From Ideonella sp. A 288 (GTDB lineage: Bacteria; Pseudomonadota; Gammaproteobacteria; Burkholderiales; Burkholderiaceae_C): a DNA stretch of 42,142 nucleotides. A program made the position numbers and the translations under genes. A model generated the notes under the pieces. That model was not told the origin of the DNA. It saw only the letters and a program-made list of their open reading frames with translations, and did not search any database. Location: the NCBI RefSeq assembly GCF_002198735.1, contig NZ_MWLO01000068.1:1-42142 (forward strand), given 5' to 3'. How positions within the stretch are numbered: position 1 is the first letter of the stretch; every line of letters starts with the position of its first letter. Shown here piece after piece: positions 1 through 7,541 of this stretch.

Positions 1-26
1 GCCCATCCCACCCGAGGACCCACGCC

Positions 27-578
27 ATGGAAATGACCCGCGAAGGCAGCCGCATCGCCCAACAAGACGCCGTCCGGCAAGGGCGCCCCATGGGCAGCCC
101 GGCCCCCGCCACCGGCCACCAGGCCCGCCACGGCGAGTACCTCACCTTCCGACTCGGCAGCGAGGAGTACGGCATCGACATCCTGCGCGTGCAGGAGATC
201 CGCTCCTACGAGCAGCCCACGCGCATCGCCAATGCGCCGGCCTTCCTGAAGGGCGTGGTCAACCTGCGCGGCGTGATCGTGCCGATCATCGACCTGCGCC
301 TGAAGCTCAACTGCGAGACGGCCGAGTACAACCACTTCACCGTGGTCATCGTGCTCAACGTGCGCAGCCGCGTGGTGGGCGTGGTGGTCGATTCGGTGTC
401 CGACGTGCTGCAACTCGGCGGCGACACCATCCGCCCGGCCCCGGCCACCAACGCGTCGATCGACACGTCCTACATCACCGGCATCGGCAGCGTGGCCGAC
501 CGCATGCTGATCCTGATGGACATCGAGGCCCTGATGAGCAGCGCCGACATGGGGCTGATCGAGGCCGACGACTTCTGA
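27..578 (+). CDS. cheW: CheW-like chemotaxis adaptor protein
   Basis: A 183-residue protein made of one CheW domain (about residues 36-172) after a non-conserved, Ala/Pro-rich N-terminal tail of about 35 residues. The family couples chemoreceptors to the CheA kinase in the cytoplasm. Family hallmarks visible are the segment [18 protein letters not shown], the [13 protein letters not shown] strand and the [12 protein letters not shown] strand. The start at 27 is supported by a GAGGA ribosome-binding site eight bases upstream; an alternative ATG at position 90 would remove most of the tail. No other chemotaxis gene is visible, so any cluster partner lies to the left of the window. It converges on the ABC permease gene. 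The family assignment is firm; whether it serves flagellar or another chemosensory array is unknown. Confidence 0.93.
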   Translation: MEMTREGSRIAQQDAVRQGRPMGSPAPATGHQARHGEYLTFRLGSEEYGIDILRVQEIRSYEQPTRIANAPAFLKGVVNLRGVIVPIIDLRLKLNCETAEYNHFTVVIVLNVRSRVVGVVVDSVSDVLQLGGDTIRPAPATNASIDTSYITGIGSVADRMLILMDIEALMSSADMGLIEADDF

Positions 579-587
579 CCGGTCCGG

Positions 588-607
588 GGGCCGGGCGCGC
601 CCGGCCC
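588..607. terminator. GC-only palindrome between convergent genes
   Basis: A perfect 20-base palindrome (GGGCCGGGC arm, two-base centre) sits in the 36-bp gap between the convergent cheW and ABC permease genes. It could fold in either transcript. There is no T tract, so a classical intrinsic terminator is not demonstrated. Confidence 0.35.
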
Positions 608-614
608 GCCCCCC

Positions 615-3158
615 TCAATCTGCCGCGCGGCGCAGCGTCTCCATCACCGGCCTGCGCAACACGCCGCGCAGGCCCCACCAGCCGGCGGCCAGCGCCAGCG
701 CCGCGCCCACCGCGCTGCCGATGGCCGGCACCCAGGGCGACGGCGCCCAGGTGAACTCGAACACCAGCCGCGCCAGCAGCCCGCCCACGGCGATGGCCGC
801 CCCCGAGGCCAGCAGCCCGGCCAGCGCGCCCACCCCCAGCAGTTCGGCGCGCTGCACCTGCCGCAGCAGCGCGCTGCCGGCCCCCACCGCCCGCATCACC
901 GCGTACTCGCGCGCCCGGTTCTCGCGCGTCGCGCTCACCGCGGCGAACAGCACCACCAGCCCGGCGGCCAGCGTGAAGCCGAACAGAAACTCTACCGCCC
1001 GGATCACCTGGTCGAGCACGCGCTGGATCTGCGCCACCGAGGCCGACACGTCGACGTTGGTGATGTTGGGAAACTGCCGCGTCAGCGCGCTGTCGAAGCC
1101 CGGCGTGGTCGGCGCGCGGAAGGCGCTGATGTAACTCACCGGCAGGCCCTCAAGCCGGGTCTGCGGGAACATCACGAAGAAGTTGACGCGCATCGAGCCC
1201 CAGTCGACCTTGCGCAGGCTGGTGATGCGGCCCTCGCGCGGGATGCCGGCGATGTCGAAGCGCAGCCGGTCGCCCAGCTTCAGGCCCAGCGTCTGCGCCA
1301 GGCCGTCTTCCACGCTCAGCGCATCGGGTTCGTCGGGCGTCCAGTAGCCGGCCGACACGGTGTTGTGGCCCGGCAGCACGCTGCCATGGCTGAGGTTGAA
1401 CTCGCGCTCCACCAGGCGCTGCGCGCGCCCCTCGGCGAACTGCGTCGGCCCCACCTCCTGGCCGTTGATGGCCAGCAGGCGGCCGCGGATCATCGGGTAC
1501 CAGTCGAACCGGGCCACGCCCGCGGCTTTCAGCGCGGCCTGGAACGGCTCGCCCTGCTCGGGCTGCAGGTTGATGACGAAGCGGTTGGGCGCATCGGGCG
1601 GCGTGGCGTTGCGCCAGGCCGAGATCAGGTCGGTGCGCAGCAGCACCAGCAGCACCAGCGCCAGCAGCCCCACCGACAGCGCCGAGATCTGCAGCACCGC
1701 ATAGCCCGGCCGCGCCGACAGCTGCCGCGTGGCCAGCGTCAGCCAGCGGGGCGCGTTGATGCGCGGCACCACGCGGCCCAGCAGCAGCACGGCGGCCCAG
1801 GCCAGCAGCGCGAAGACGACGATGGCCGCGGCAAAGCCGCCGACGGCCAGCAGGCCCATGCGCAGGTCGGACGAAGCCGCCACCAGCAGCGCGCCGAAGC
1901 CCACGGTGCCGGCGGCCAGCACGCCCAGCGACGCGGCCTTGAGACCGCCCACGTCGCGCCGGATCACGCGCAGCGGCGGCACGCTGGCCAGTTGCAGCAC
2001 CGGCGGCAGGCCGAAGGCGGCCAGCAGCGTCAGGCCCACGCCCAGGCCGAACAGCGCCGGGCCGAAGGTGGCCGGCGGCAGCGCCGCGTCGACCAGGCCG
2101 GCCAGCAGCGAGACGAAGACGAAGTGCACCGCGAAGCCCAGCGCCACGCCGGCGGCGCTGGCCAGCAGGCCCACCGCGCCGAACTCCAGCGCGTAGGCGC
2201 CGGCAATGGCCCGCTGCGGCGCACCCAGCACGCGCAGCATGGCGCAGTCGTCCAGGTGGCGCTGCGAGAAATCGCGCGCGGCGATGGCCACCGCCACCGC
2301 CGACAGCAGCGCCGCCAGCAGGGCCACCAGGTTGAGGAAGCGCTGTGCGCGGTCCAGCGTCTGGCGCATCTCGGGCCGGCCGGCCTCGAAGGATTCGATG
2401 CGCACGCCGCGCAGCTTGCGCGCCTGGATCTCGGCCTCGGCCCAGCGCACGAACTCGGCCACGGCCGTCTGGCGTGCATCGGGCGCGGCCACGGCCAGGC
2501 GGTAGGTCACGCGGCTGGCCGGCTGCACCAGGCCGGTGGCGGGCAGGTCGTCGGCGTGCAGCATGGCCCGCGGGGCGAAGCTCATGAAGCCGGCGCCGCG
2601 GTCGGGCTCCTGCACGATGACCTGTGCGATGCGCAGCGACCGGTCGCCCAGCCACAGCGCGTCGCCGATGGCCAGTTGCAGGGCGTCGAGCAGGCCGGCG
2701 TCCACCCACACCGTGCCGCGCGCCGGGCCGCTGGCCAGCGATTGCTCGGCCGCCGCGGCGCCGGCCTGCACCCGCATGCGGCCGCGCAGCGGGTAGCCGT
2801 CGCCCACCGCCTTGACCGCCGCCAGGCGCACGCCGCCGCCCTTGTCGTCGTGCGCGCGGGCCATGCTGGGGAAGCTGGTGCTGGTCACCTGCTGCAGGCC
2901 CAGGGCGCGCGCCTTGTCGACGAAGCCGGCCGGCGGCGGCTGGTCGCTGGCCACCACGGCGTCGCCGCCCAGCAACTGGCGCGCATCGCGCGACAGCGCC
3001 GCGTCGAGCCGGCTGGCGAAGAAGCCCACCGCCGTCAGCGCGGCCACGGCCAGCATCACCGCCACCATCAGCAGGCGCAACTCGCCGGCGCGGAAGTCGC
3101 GCCACATCTGGCGCCAGGCCAGCGAAACCATCGAAACGGGCAATCGGTGCTCAGCCAT
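615..3158 (-). CDS. FtsX-like ABC transporter permease (YbbP type)
   Basis: An 847-residue inner-membrane protein of the FtsX/MacB permease superfamily, close in length and style to YbbP, whose E. coli neighbours include the ATPase YbbA. It has an N-terminal membrane segment (about 26-48, RLLMVAVMLAVAALTAVGFF), a large extracytoplasmic region, a central cluster of hydrophobic helices, a second soluble domain (RFVINLQPEQGEPFQ) and three C-terminal helices carrying the FtsX signature RENRAREYAVMRAVGAGSA. Start chosen at the ATG for MAEHRLPV because the family begins with SLAWRQMWRDFRAGELR; a second ATG nine codons later is possible, and neither has a good ribosome-binding site. The reading frame is open for a further 389 codons upstream, but that stretch lies antisense to the dioxygenase and is not coding. 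No ATPase subunit is adjacent, so the partner must be encoded elsewhere. Confidence 0.88.
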   Translation of the reverse strand: MAEHRLPVSMVSLAWRQMWRDFRAGELRLLMVAVMLAVAALTAVGFFASRLDAALSRDARQLLGGDAVVASDQPPPAGFVDKARALGLQQVTSTSFPSMARAHDDKGGGVRLAAVKAVGDGYPLRGRMRVQAGAAAAEQSLASGPARGTVWVDAGLLDALQLAIGDALWLGDRSLRIAQVIVQEPDRGAGFMSFAPRAMLHADDLPATGLVQPASRVTYRLAVAAPDARQTAVAEFVRWAEAEIQARKLRGVRIESFEAGRPEMRQTLDRAQRFLNLVALLAALLSAVAVAIAARDFSQRHLDDCAMLRVLGAPQRAIAGAYALEFGAVGLLASAAGVALGFAVHFVFVSLLAGLVDAALPPATFGPALFGLGVGLTLLAAFGLPPVLQLASVPPLRVIRRDVGGLKAASLGVLAAGTVGFGALLVAASSDLRMGLLAVGGFAAAIVVFALLAWAAVLLLGRVVPRINAPRWLTLATRQLSARPGYAVLQISALSVGLLALVLLVLLRTDLISAWRNATPPDAPNRFVINLQPEQGEPFQAALKAAGVARFDWYPMIRGRLLAINGQEVGPTQFAEGRAQRLVEREFNLSHGSVLPGHNTVSAGYWTPDEPDALSVEDGLAQTLGLKLGDRLRFDIAGIPREGRITSLRKVDWGSMRVNFFVMFPQTRLEGLPVSYISAFRAPTTPGFDSALTRQFPNITNVDVSASVAQIQRVLDQVIRAVEFLFGFTLAAGLVVLFAAVSATRENRAREYAVMRAVGAGSALLRQVQRAELLGVGALAGLLASGAAIAVGGLLARLVFEFTWAPSPWVPAIGSAVGAALALAAGWWGLRGVLRRPVMETLRRAAD

Positions 3159-3293
3159 GGGCGCGACGGTACACCAGCGGCCGTGGCCGGTCTGTGCGCG
3201 GGGCCATGCCGCACGTCGCCGCGGGTGGCGGGCCATCGCGGGCGCTGAACCCTGCATGCAGCCCGATCGAACGATGGCCCGCCGGGCCGCTGC

Positions 3294-3299
3294 TGTAAT
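3294..3299 (+). promoter_or_regulatory. -10-like hexamer six bases before the start codon
   Basis: TGTAAT followed by six bases and then the ATG of the dioxygenase gene. There is no purine-rich ribosome-binding site. This fits a leaderless or near-leaderless transcript; no convincing -35 box was found. Confidence 0.35.
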
Positions 3300-3305
3300 G
3301 AGTCC

Positions 3306-4175
3306 ATGACCACGATCGCCCCGCTCTTCCTGTCCCACGGCTCGCCGATGACGGCGCTCGAACCCGGCGCGGCCGGCGCCTTCCTCAGCGCGCTGGGCCC
3401 GGCCATCGACGCCGCCAGCGGCCACCCCAAGGCGATCCTGGCCATCTCGGCGCACACGCTGACGCGCGAGCCGGTGCTGCTGGCCGCGCCACGGCACGAC
3501 ACGGTGCACGATTTCTACGGCTTCCCGGACGCGCTGTACCAGCTGCGCCACGACAGCCCGGGCGAGCCTGCGCTGGCGCAGCGCGTGGCCGGCCTGCTGT
3601 CGGCGGCCGGCATCGCCGTGCACACCTCGCCCGAGGGCGGGCTGGACCACGGCATCTGGACGCCACTGCGCTTCGCCTGGCCGGCGGCCGACGTGCCCAT
3701 CGTGCCGCTGGGCTTTCCGCCCTACTGGTCGCCCGAGCGGCTGTTCGCGCTGGGCCGCGCGCTGGCGCCGCTGGCCGACGAGGGCGTGCTGGTGATGGCC
3801 AGCGGCAGCATCACGCACAACCTGCGGCTGGTCTTCGGCGGCGCCCGCCCGGCGCTGGACGCGCCCGAGATCGCCACCAGCGCCGCCTTCCGTAACTGGT
3901 TCGCGCAGCGCAGCGCCGCGGCCGACTGGCCGGCGCTGTTCGACTACCGCGCGCAGGCGCCCAACGCCGTGCTGATGCACCCCACCGACGAGCACCTGCT
4001 GCCGTTCTACGTGGCCGCCGGCGCCGCGGGCGCGCATCCGGCCGGTCGGCGCCTGCACGACAGCATCACCTACGGCTGCCTGGGCATGGATGCCTATGCC
4101 TTCGGCAGCGCGGCCGACGGGCTGGCCGAGGCGCTCGTTCAGGTTGCGGCCGGCGCCCCCGTGGCGGCGCCTTAG
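3306..4175 (+). CDS. ygiD: DODA-type extradiol ring-cleavage dioxygenase (YgiD family)
   Basis: A 289-residue protein of the class III extradiol dioxygenase family that includes plant DOPA 4,5-dioxygenase and E. coli YgiD. The metal ligands of the family are visible: His11 in the opening FLSHGSPM, His50 in AISAHT, and histidines in GLDHGIWTPL and HPTDEHLLPFY. The family opens catechol-type rings beside the hydroxyls using a divalent metal and O2; the physiological substrate in bacteria is not settled. The length matches the family. The start is the first ATG in frame with the conserved TTIAPLFLSHGSP opening. It ends ten bases before the GNAT gene, and its TAG stop forms part of a TAGACT hexamer. 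Family certain, substrate unknown. Confidence 0.9.
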   Translation: MTTIAPLFLSHGSPMTALEPGAAGAFLSALGPAIDAASGHPKAILAISAHTLTREPVLLAAPRHDTVHDFYGFPDALYQLRHDSPGEPALAQRVAGLLSAAGIAVHTSPEGGLDHGIWTPLRFAWPAADVPIVPLGFPPYWSPERLFALGRALAPLADEGVLVMASGSITHNLRLVFGGARPALDAPEIATSAAFRNWFAQRSAAADWPALFDYRAQAPNAVLMHPTDEHLLPFYVAAGAAGAHPAGRRLHDSITYGCLGMDAYAFGSAADGLAEALVQVAAGAPVAAP

Positions 4176-4178
4176 ACT
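4173..4178 (+). promoter_or_regulatory. -10-like hexamer six bases before the start codon
   Basis: TAGACT, overlapping the stop codon of the preceding dioxygenase gene, then GGGCCC, then the ATG of the GNAT gene. No ribosome-binding site is seen. It is a candidate internal leaderless promoter, though simple read-through from upstream is equally possible. Confidence 0.3.
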
Positions 4179-4184
4179 GGGCCC

Positions 4185-4781
4185 ATGCCCGCACCGTTGC
4201 TGATCGACACGCCGCGCCTGCAACTGCTGGCCACCCACACCGGCCTGGCCAGCGAGGTGGCCGCGTTCTACCAGCGCAACCTGGCGCACTTCGCGCCCTG
4301 GGATCCGCCGCTGCCGGCCGACCATGCCGAGGTCGACGCCATCACGGTGTCACTGGCCGAGGGGCGCGACGCCTTCGAGTCGGGCCGCGGCTTCCGCTGG
4401 TGGCTGGTGCGGCGCGACCGGGCGCACCACGTGATCGGCTCGGTGCACCTGTCGCAGGTGGTGCGCGGCGCCTTCCACAGCTGCCACCTCGGCTACTCGC
4501 TCGACGCGCGGGCGCAGGGCCATGGGCTGATGCACGAGGCACTGCAGGCCATCATCGGCGTGGCCTTCGCACCCGACATCGGCCTGCACCGGCTGCAGGC
4601 CGCGGTGCGGCCCGAAAACCTGCGCAGCACCTCGGTGCTGCAGCGCCTGGGCTTTCGCCAGGAAGGCCTGGCGCGCGACTACCTCTACATCGACGGCGCC
4701 TGGCGTGACCACCACCTCTTCGCCCTCACCCACGCCGGCTTCGAGATCCCACCCCACTGGCCCCGCAAGGACACCCGATGA
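4185..4781 (+). CDS. GNAT N-acetyltransferase, RimJ/RimL type
   Basis: A 198-residue protein with a single GNAT fold. It opens with the RimJ-like IDTPRLQLLATH strand, has the acetyl-CoA binding loop in LDARAQGHGLMHEAL (the R/Q-x-x-G-x-G/A motif), and ends with the typical RPENLRSTSVLQRLGFRQEG segment. Members acetylate alpha-amino groups of proteins such as ribosomal proteins S5 or L7/L12, or small molecules; the substrate cannot be read from sequence. The start at 4185 matches the family opening. Its last four bases (ATGA) overlap the start of the DsbA-family gene, so the two are probably translated together. Confidence 0.88.
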   Translation: MPAPLLIDTPRLQLLATHTGLASEVAAFYQRNLAHFAPWDPPLPADHAEVDAITVSLAEGRDAFESGRGFRWWLVRRDRAHHVIGSVHLSQVVRGAFHSCHLGYSLDARAQGHGLMHEALQAIIGVAFAPDIGLHRLQAAVRPENLRSTSVLQRLGFRQEGLARDYLYIDGAWRDHHLFALTHAGFEIPPHWPRKDTR

Positions 4782-5428
4782 CCACGCCCCGCACCCTGAA
4801 GATCGACCTCGTCTCCGACGTGGTGTGCCCCTGGTGCGCCATCGGGCTGAACGGCCTGGAGATCGCGCTGGACCGCCTGAAGGGCGTGGTTCAGGCCGAG
4901 ATCCACCTGCAGCCCTTCCAGCTGAACCCGGCGACGCCACCCGAGGGCGAGGACATCGTCGAGCACCTGTCGCGCAAGTACGGCATGAGCGCCGAGCAGG
5001 TGGCGGCCAACCAGGAGGCGATCCGCCAACGCGGGCGTTCGGTGGGTTTCGAGTTCCGCATGGACCGCCGCGGCCGCACCTGGAACACCTTCGACGCGCA
5101 CCGCCTGCTGCACTGGGCCGAGGTGCAGGGCCGCGGCCTGGCGCTGAAGCACGCGCTGCTGTCGGCCTACTTCACCGACGGCGAGAACCCCGGCGACCAC
5201 GCCGTGCTGGTGCGCCGCGCCACCGACGTCGGGCTGGACCCGGTGGCGGCGCAGGCGGTGCTGTCCAGCGGCCAGTACGCCGCCGAGGTGCAGGAAAAGC
5301 TGTCGCTGTACGCCGGCCTGGGCATCCGGTCGGTGCCGTCGTTCATCGTCGATGACCAGCACCTGATCGAAGGCGGCCAGCCGCCGGAACTGTTCGAGCA
5401 GGCCTTGCGCCAGCTTGCAGCAAACTGA
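4778..5428 (+). CDS. DsbA-family oxidoreductase, FrnE-like
   Basis: A 216-residue thioredoxin-fold protein of the DsbA/FrnE type. The redox motif C17-P-W-C20 follows the first beta strand (IDLVSDVVCPWC), an all-helical insert occupies the middle, and the cis-proline loop SVPSFIVDDQHLIEGGQ is near the C terminus. No signal peptide is visible, so it probably works in the cytoplasm, as FrnE proteins do, rather than in the periplasm. The family catalyses disulfide exchange and is linked to oxidative stress; polyketide-associated members gave the name. Its ATG overlaps the GNAT stop (ATGA), indicating translational coupling. Family clear, client proteins unknown. Confidence 0.9.
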   Translation: MTTPRTLKIDLVSDVVCPWCAIGLNGLEIALDRLKGVVQAEIHLQPFQLNPATPPEGEDIVEHLSRKYGMSAEQVAANQEAIRQRGRSVGFEFRMDRRGRTWNTFDAHRLLHWAEVQGRGLALKHALLSAYFTDGENPGDHAVLVRRATDVGLDPVAAQAVLSSGQYAAEVQEKLSLYAGLGIRSVPSFIVDDQHLIEGGQPPELFEQALRQLAAN

Positions 5429-5552
5429 CATACAGCGGCCACGAGTGCCAACAAGATCACGCTGGCGCCGAACCGAGACAACACAGGGCATTGTTCGCGG
5501 CGCACGATAGGCCGAAAGGGAAAGCATCCTCCGTCAACCTGCGTGACCGGCC

Positions 5553-5924
5553 ATGACGATCCGACTGCCCGACTACACCCCGCCCAACACCCAGCGCGCC
5601 AACGTCGCCGTCGGCGCCTCGCCCCTGCTGGTGCTGCTGGCCTTCACGCTGCTGGTCATCCGGGTGATTGACCCCGACACCGGCTTCGCGATCCTGCTGG
5701 CCTGCACCGTGTGGGTGGCCTACGAGATGCACGACTACCAGAAGTCCATCGACGACTACAACAGCGAGTACGCGTCGCGCCACCTGGTCTGGCGCTCGTC
5801 GGACACGCTGGAGGCCATGGTGGCCGGCAGCGACACCCACGGGCCGACCCGCGAGTTCGTGCTGCGCTACCTGAGCGCTGGCCGCGTGGTGCTGCTGGAC
5901 GGCGTGCTGCCCCGCGTGCACTGA
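5553..5924 (+). CDS. small membrane protein, unknown function
   Basis: A 123-residue protein that I do not recognise. It has an N-terminal polar stretch, two adjoining hydrophobic segments (about 22-38, GASPLLVLLAFTLLVIRV, and about 44-58, GFAILLACTVWVAYEM) and a soluble C-terminal half rich in charged residues. This suggests an inner-membrane hairpin with a cytoplasmic tail. Codon use and third-position GC match the neighbours, supporting a real gene. No clear ribosome-binding site precedes the ATG. It stands 124 bp after the DsbA-family gene and converges on the BMP binding-protein gene. Confidence 0.7.
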   Translation: MTIRLPDYTPPNTQRANVAVGASPLLVLLAFTLLVIRVIDPDTGFAILLACTVWVAYEMHDYQKSIDDYNSEYASRHLVWRSSDTLEAMVAGSDTHGPTREFVLRYLSAGRVVLLDGVLPRVH

Positions 5925-5969
5925 CGTCGCCGCTCTGCAGGCTCGTCGGCGCGTCGCCCGTCGACGCGT

Positions 5970-7085
5970 TCAGCGCGCCCCGGGCACGGTGCCGACCACA
6001 CCCTGCACCAACCAGTCCATCGCGGCGATGCCCGCATCGTCCAGCGTGCCCGATGCCAGGCGCTCGCGGCCGGTGTTGTCGACCAGCCGACCCGAGAACG
6101 GCGCCAGGCGCCCTTCGACGATGGCCTTGCGGCGGGCGGCGAGCTCGTCCTTCACCGCGGGTGGCACGCCCGCGCCGATGGCCGACAACTGCACCAGCCC
6201 GTCCTTCATGCCGCCCCACACCGGCTGCGGCGTCCAGCGGCCGTCCAGCACCGATCGCACCACCTGCGTGTAGCGGCCGCCCCAGTGGTGCGTCACCGCG
6301 GCCAGTTGCGCCCGGGGCGCAAAGCGCGACATGTCGCTCTGGTAGGCGATGGCCGACACGCCCTTCTCCTCGGCCGCCTGCGGCACCGCGGGCGAGCCGC
6401 TGTGGTTGGTCAGCACGTCGGCGCCCTGCCCGATCAGGCTGAGCGCGGCCTCGCGCTCGCGGGTGGGGTCGAACCAGGTGTTGAGCCACAGCACGCGCAC
6501 CTCGGCCCGCGGGTTGGCCGCACGCATGCCCAGCGTGAAGGCATTGATGCCCTGCACCACCTCGGGCACCGGGAAGCCGGCCACGTAGCCTGCCACGCCA
6601 CTGCGGCTGCTGCGCCCGGCCAGCCAGCCGGCGAGCCAGCGTGCCTCGTAGTAGCGCGCGTTGTAGGTGGCCAGGTTGGGCGCGGTGCGGTAGCCGCCGG
6701 CATGCTCGAACTTCACTGCTGGAAACTCCGCCGCCACCCGCAGCGCGGGCTCGAGGTAGCCGAAGCTGGTGGCGAAGACGATGCCGCAGCCGTCGCGCGC
6801 CAGGTCGCGCATCACGCGCTCGCTGTCCGGCCCCTCGGCCACCGACTCCACCACACGGGTGGTCACGCGGTCGCCCAGCGCCTTCTGCATCTCGAGCCGG
6901 CCCTGGTCGTGCTGGAAGCTCCAGCCGGCCTGGCCGATGGGGCTGACGTACACGAAACAAGCCTGCAGTGCCGCTGGCCTGGCGCCTGCGGCGGCGGGCG
7001 GCTTGTCGGGTGGATTGGCCAGGGTGGCGCCGGCAGCCGCCATCGAGAGCGCCGCCAAGGCGGCGCGCCGGAGGTTTTTGAGCAT
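5970..7085 (-). CDS. BMP-family ABC transporter substrate-binding protein
   Basis: A 371-residue periplasmic binding protein of the Bmp/Med (basic membrane lipoprotein) family, whose members bind purine nucleosides or related ligands. A signal peptide is clear (LRRAALAALSMAAAGATLANP) with an AxA-like cleavage site. Family segments visible are VYVSPIGQAGWSFQHDQGR, GCGIVFATSFGYLEPALRVA, RSGVAGYVAGFPVPEVVQGI and GADVLTNHSGSP. No lipobox cysteine is present, so it is probably soluble. The start at 7085 is chosen because GAGGA stands at the right distance; an ATG five codons further upstream (7100) lacks a ribosome-binding site. The usual permease and ATPase genes are absent on both sides. Confidence 0.9.
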   Translation of the reverse strand: MLKNLRRAALAALSMAAAGATLANPPDKPPAAAGARPAALQACFVYVSPIGQAGWSFQHDQGRLEMQKALGDRVTTRVVESVAEGPDSERVMRDLARDGCGIVFATSFGYLEPALRVAAEFPAVKFEHAGGYRTAPNLATYNARYYEARWLAGWLAGRSSRSGVAGYVAGFPVPEVVQGINAFTLGMRAANPRAEVRVLWLNTWFDPTREREAALSLIGQGADVLTNHSGSPAVPQAAEEKGVSAIAYQSDMSRFAPRAQLAAVTHHWGGRYTQVVRSVLDGRWTPQPVWGGMKDGLVQLSAIGAGVPPAVKDELAARRKAIVEGRLAPFSGRLVDNTGRERLASGTLDDAGIAAMDWLVQGVVGTVPGAR

Positions 7086-7116
7086 GGTTGTCCTCGACAT
7101 GGCCCCGTGAATGGAA

Positions 7117-7146
7117 ACGCCGGCTTCGGGGGCACGAAGCCGGCGT
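7117..7146 (-). terminator. hairpin terminator after the S4-domain gene
   Basis: A perfect 12-bp stem (arm ACGCCGGCTTCG when read on the plus strand) with a six-base loop. On the minus strand it lies between the S4 gene stop and the BMP gene start and is followed by a short TTT, consistent with a weak intrinsic terminator. Confidence 0.6.
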
Positions 7147-7193
7147 GTGTGGAGGCCATTGTCTCAGGACGGCGCCGCCGGGACGGCGCGGGC

Positions 7194-7460
7194 TCAGTCC
7201 GCGGGCGGCGGCTCGGGGTCGGCCGCCGGCCCGGTGTCGGGGTCGACGGCGACCACCCGGATGCGCAGGCCATGCACCGCGACCACCTGCCCGGCGCGGA
7301 TCTGCGCCGTCTTGCGCAGTTCCTCCTGGCCATCGACCTGCACGCGGCCCTCGGCCACCATCAGCTTGGCGGCGCCGCCGCTGGGGGCCAGGCCGACGGC
7401 CTTGATCAGGCGGTCGAGGGTGATGACCTCGCCGCGCAGTTCGAAATCGATGGTCTTCAT
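7194..7460 (-). CDS. S4-domain RNA-binding protein, YbcJ-like
   Basis: An 88-residue protein consisting of one S4 domain. The run GEVITLDRLIKAVGLA, then GGAAKLMVAEGRVQVDGQ and VVAVHGLRIRVV, is the S4 fold used by YbcJ-type proteins and ribosome-quality-control relatives to bind structured RNA. The C-terminal tail is acidic and proline-rich. The start is the ATG for MKTIDFELRG, which matches the family opening; the longer open frame upstream lies antisense to nagA and is not coding. It is divergent from nagA with 81 bp between, and a strong hairpin follows its stop. RNA target unknown. Confidence 0.85.
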   Translation of the reverse strand: MKTIDFELRGEVITLDRLIKAVGLAPSGGAAKLMVAEGRVQVDGQEELRKTAQIRAGQVVAVHGLRIRVVAVDPDTGPAADPEPPPAD

Positions 7461-7525
7461 GGCAGGCGGTGGCAACAGGCCGGGGTCGGCGCGGGGAGCG
7501 GCGACGGCGGCGGGGTCGCGGGCGA

Positions 7526-7531
7526 TATATT
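7526..7531 (+). promoter_or_regulatory. -10-like TATATT upstream of nagA
   Basis: TATATT ten bases before the GTG chosen as the nagA start, with no ribosome-binding site between. Transcription would begin at or just before the start codon. Confidence 0.35.
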
Positions 7532-7541
7532 GGCCCCCATT

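Noticed and set aside
3159-4325. N-terminal extension of the ABC permease frame by 389 codons
   Set aside because: The stretch is antisense to the dioxygenase gene, Arg/Gly-rich and without family resemblance.
6285-7541. Upstream extension of the nagA frame
   Set aside because: It overlaps the BMP and S4 genes in antisense; NagA is complete from GTG 7542.
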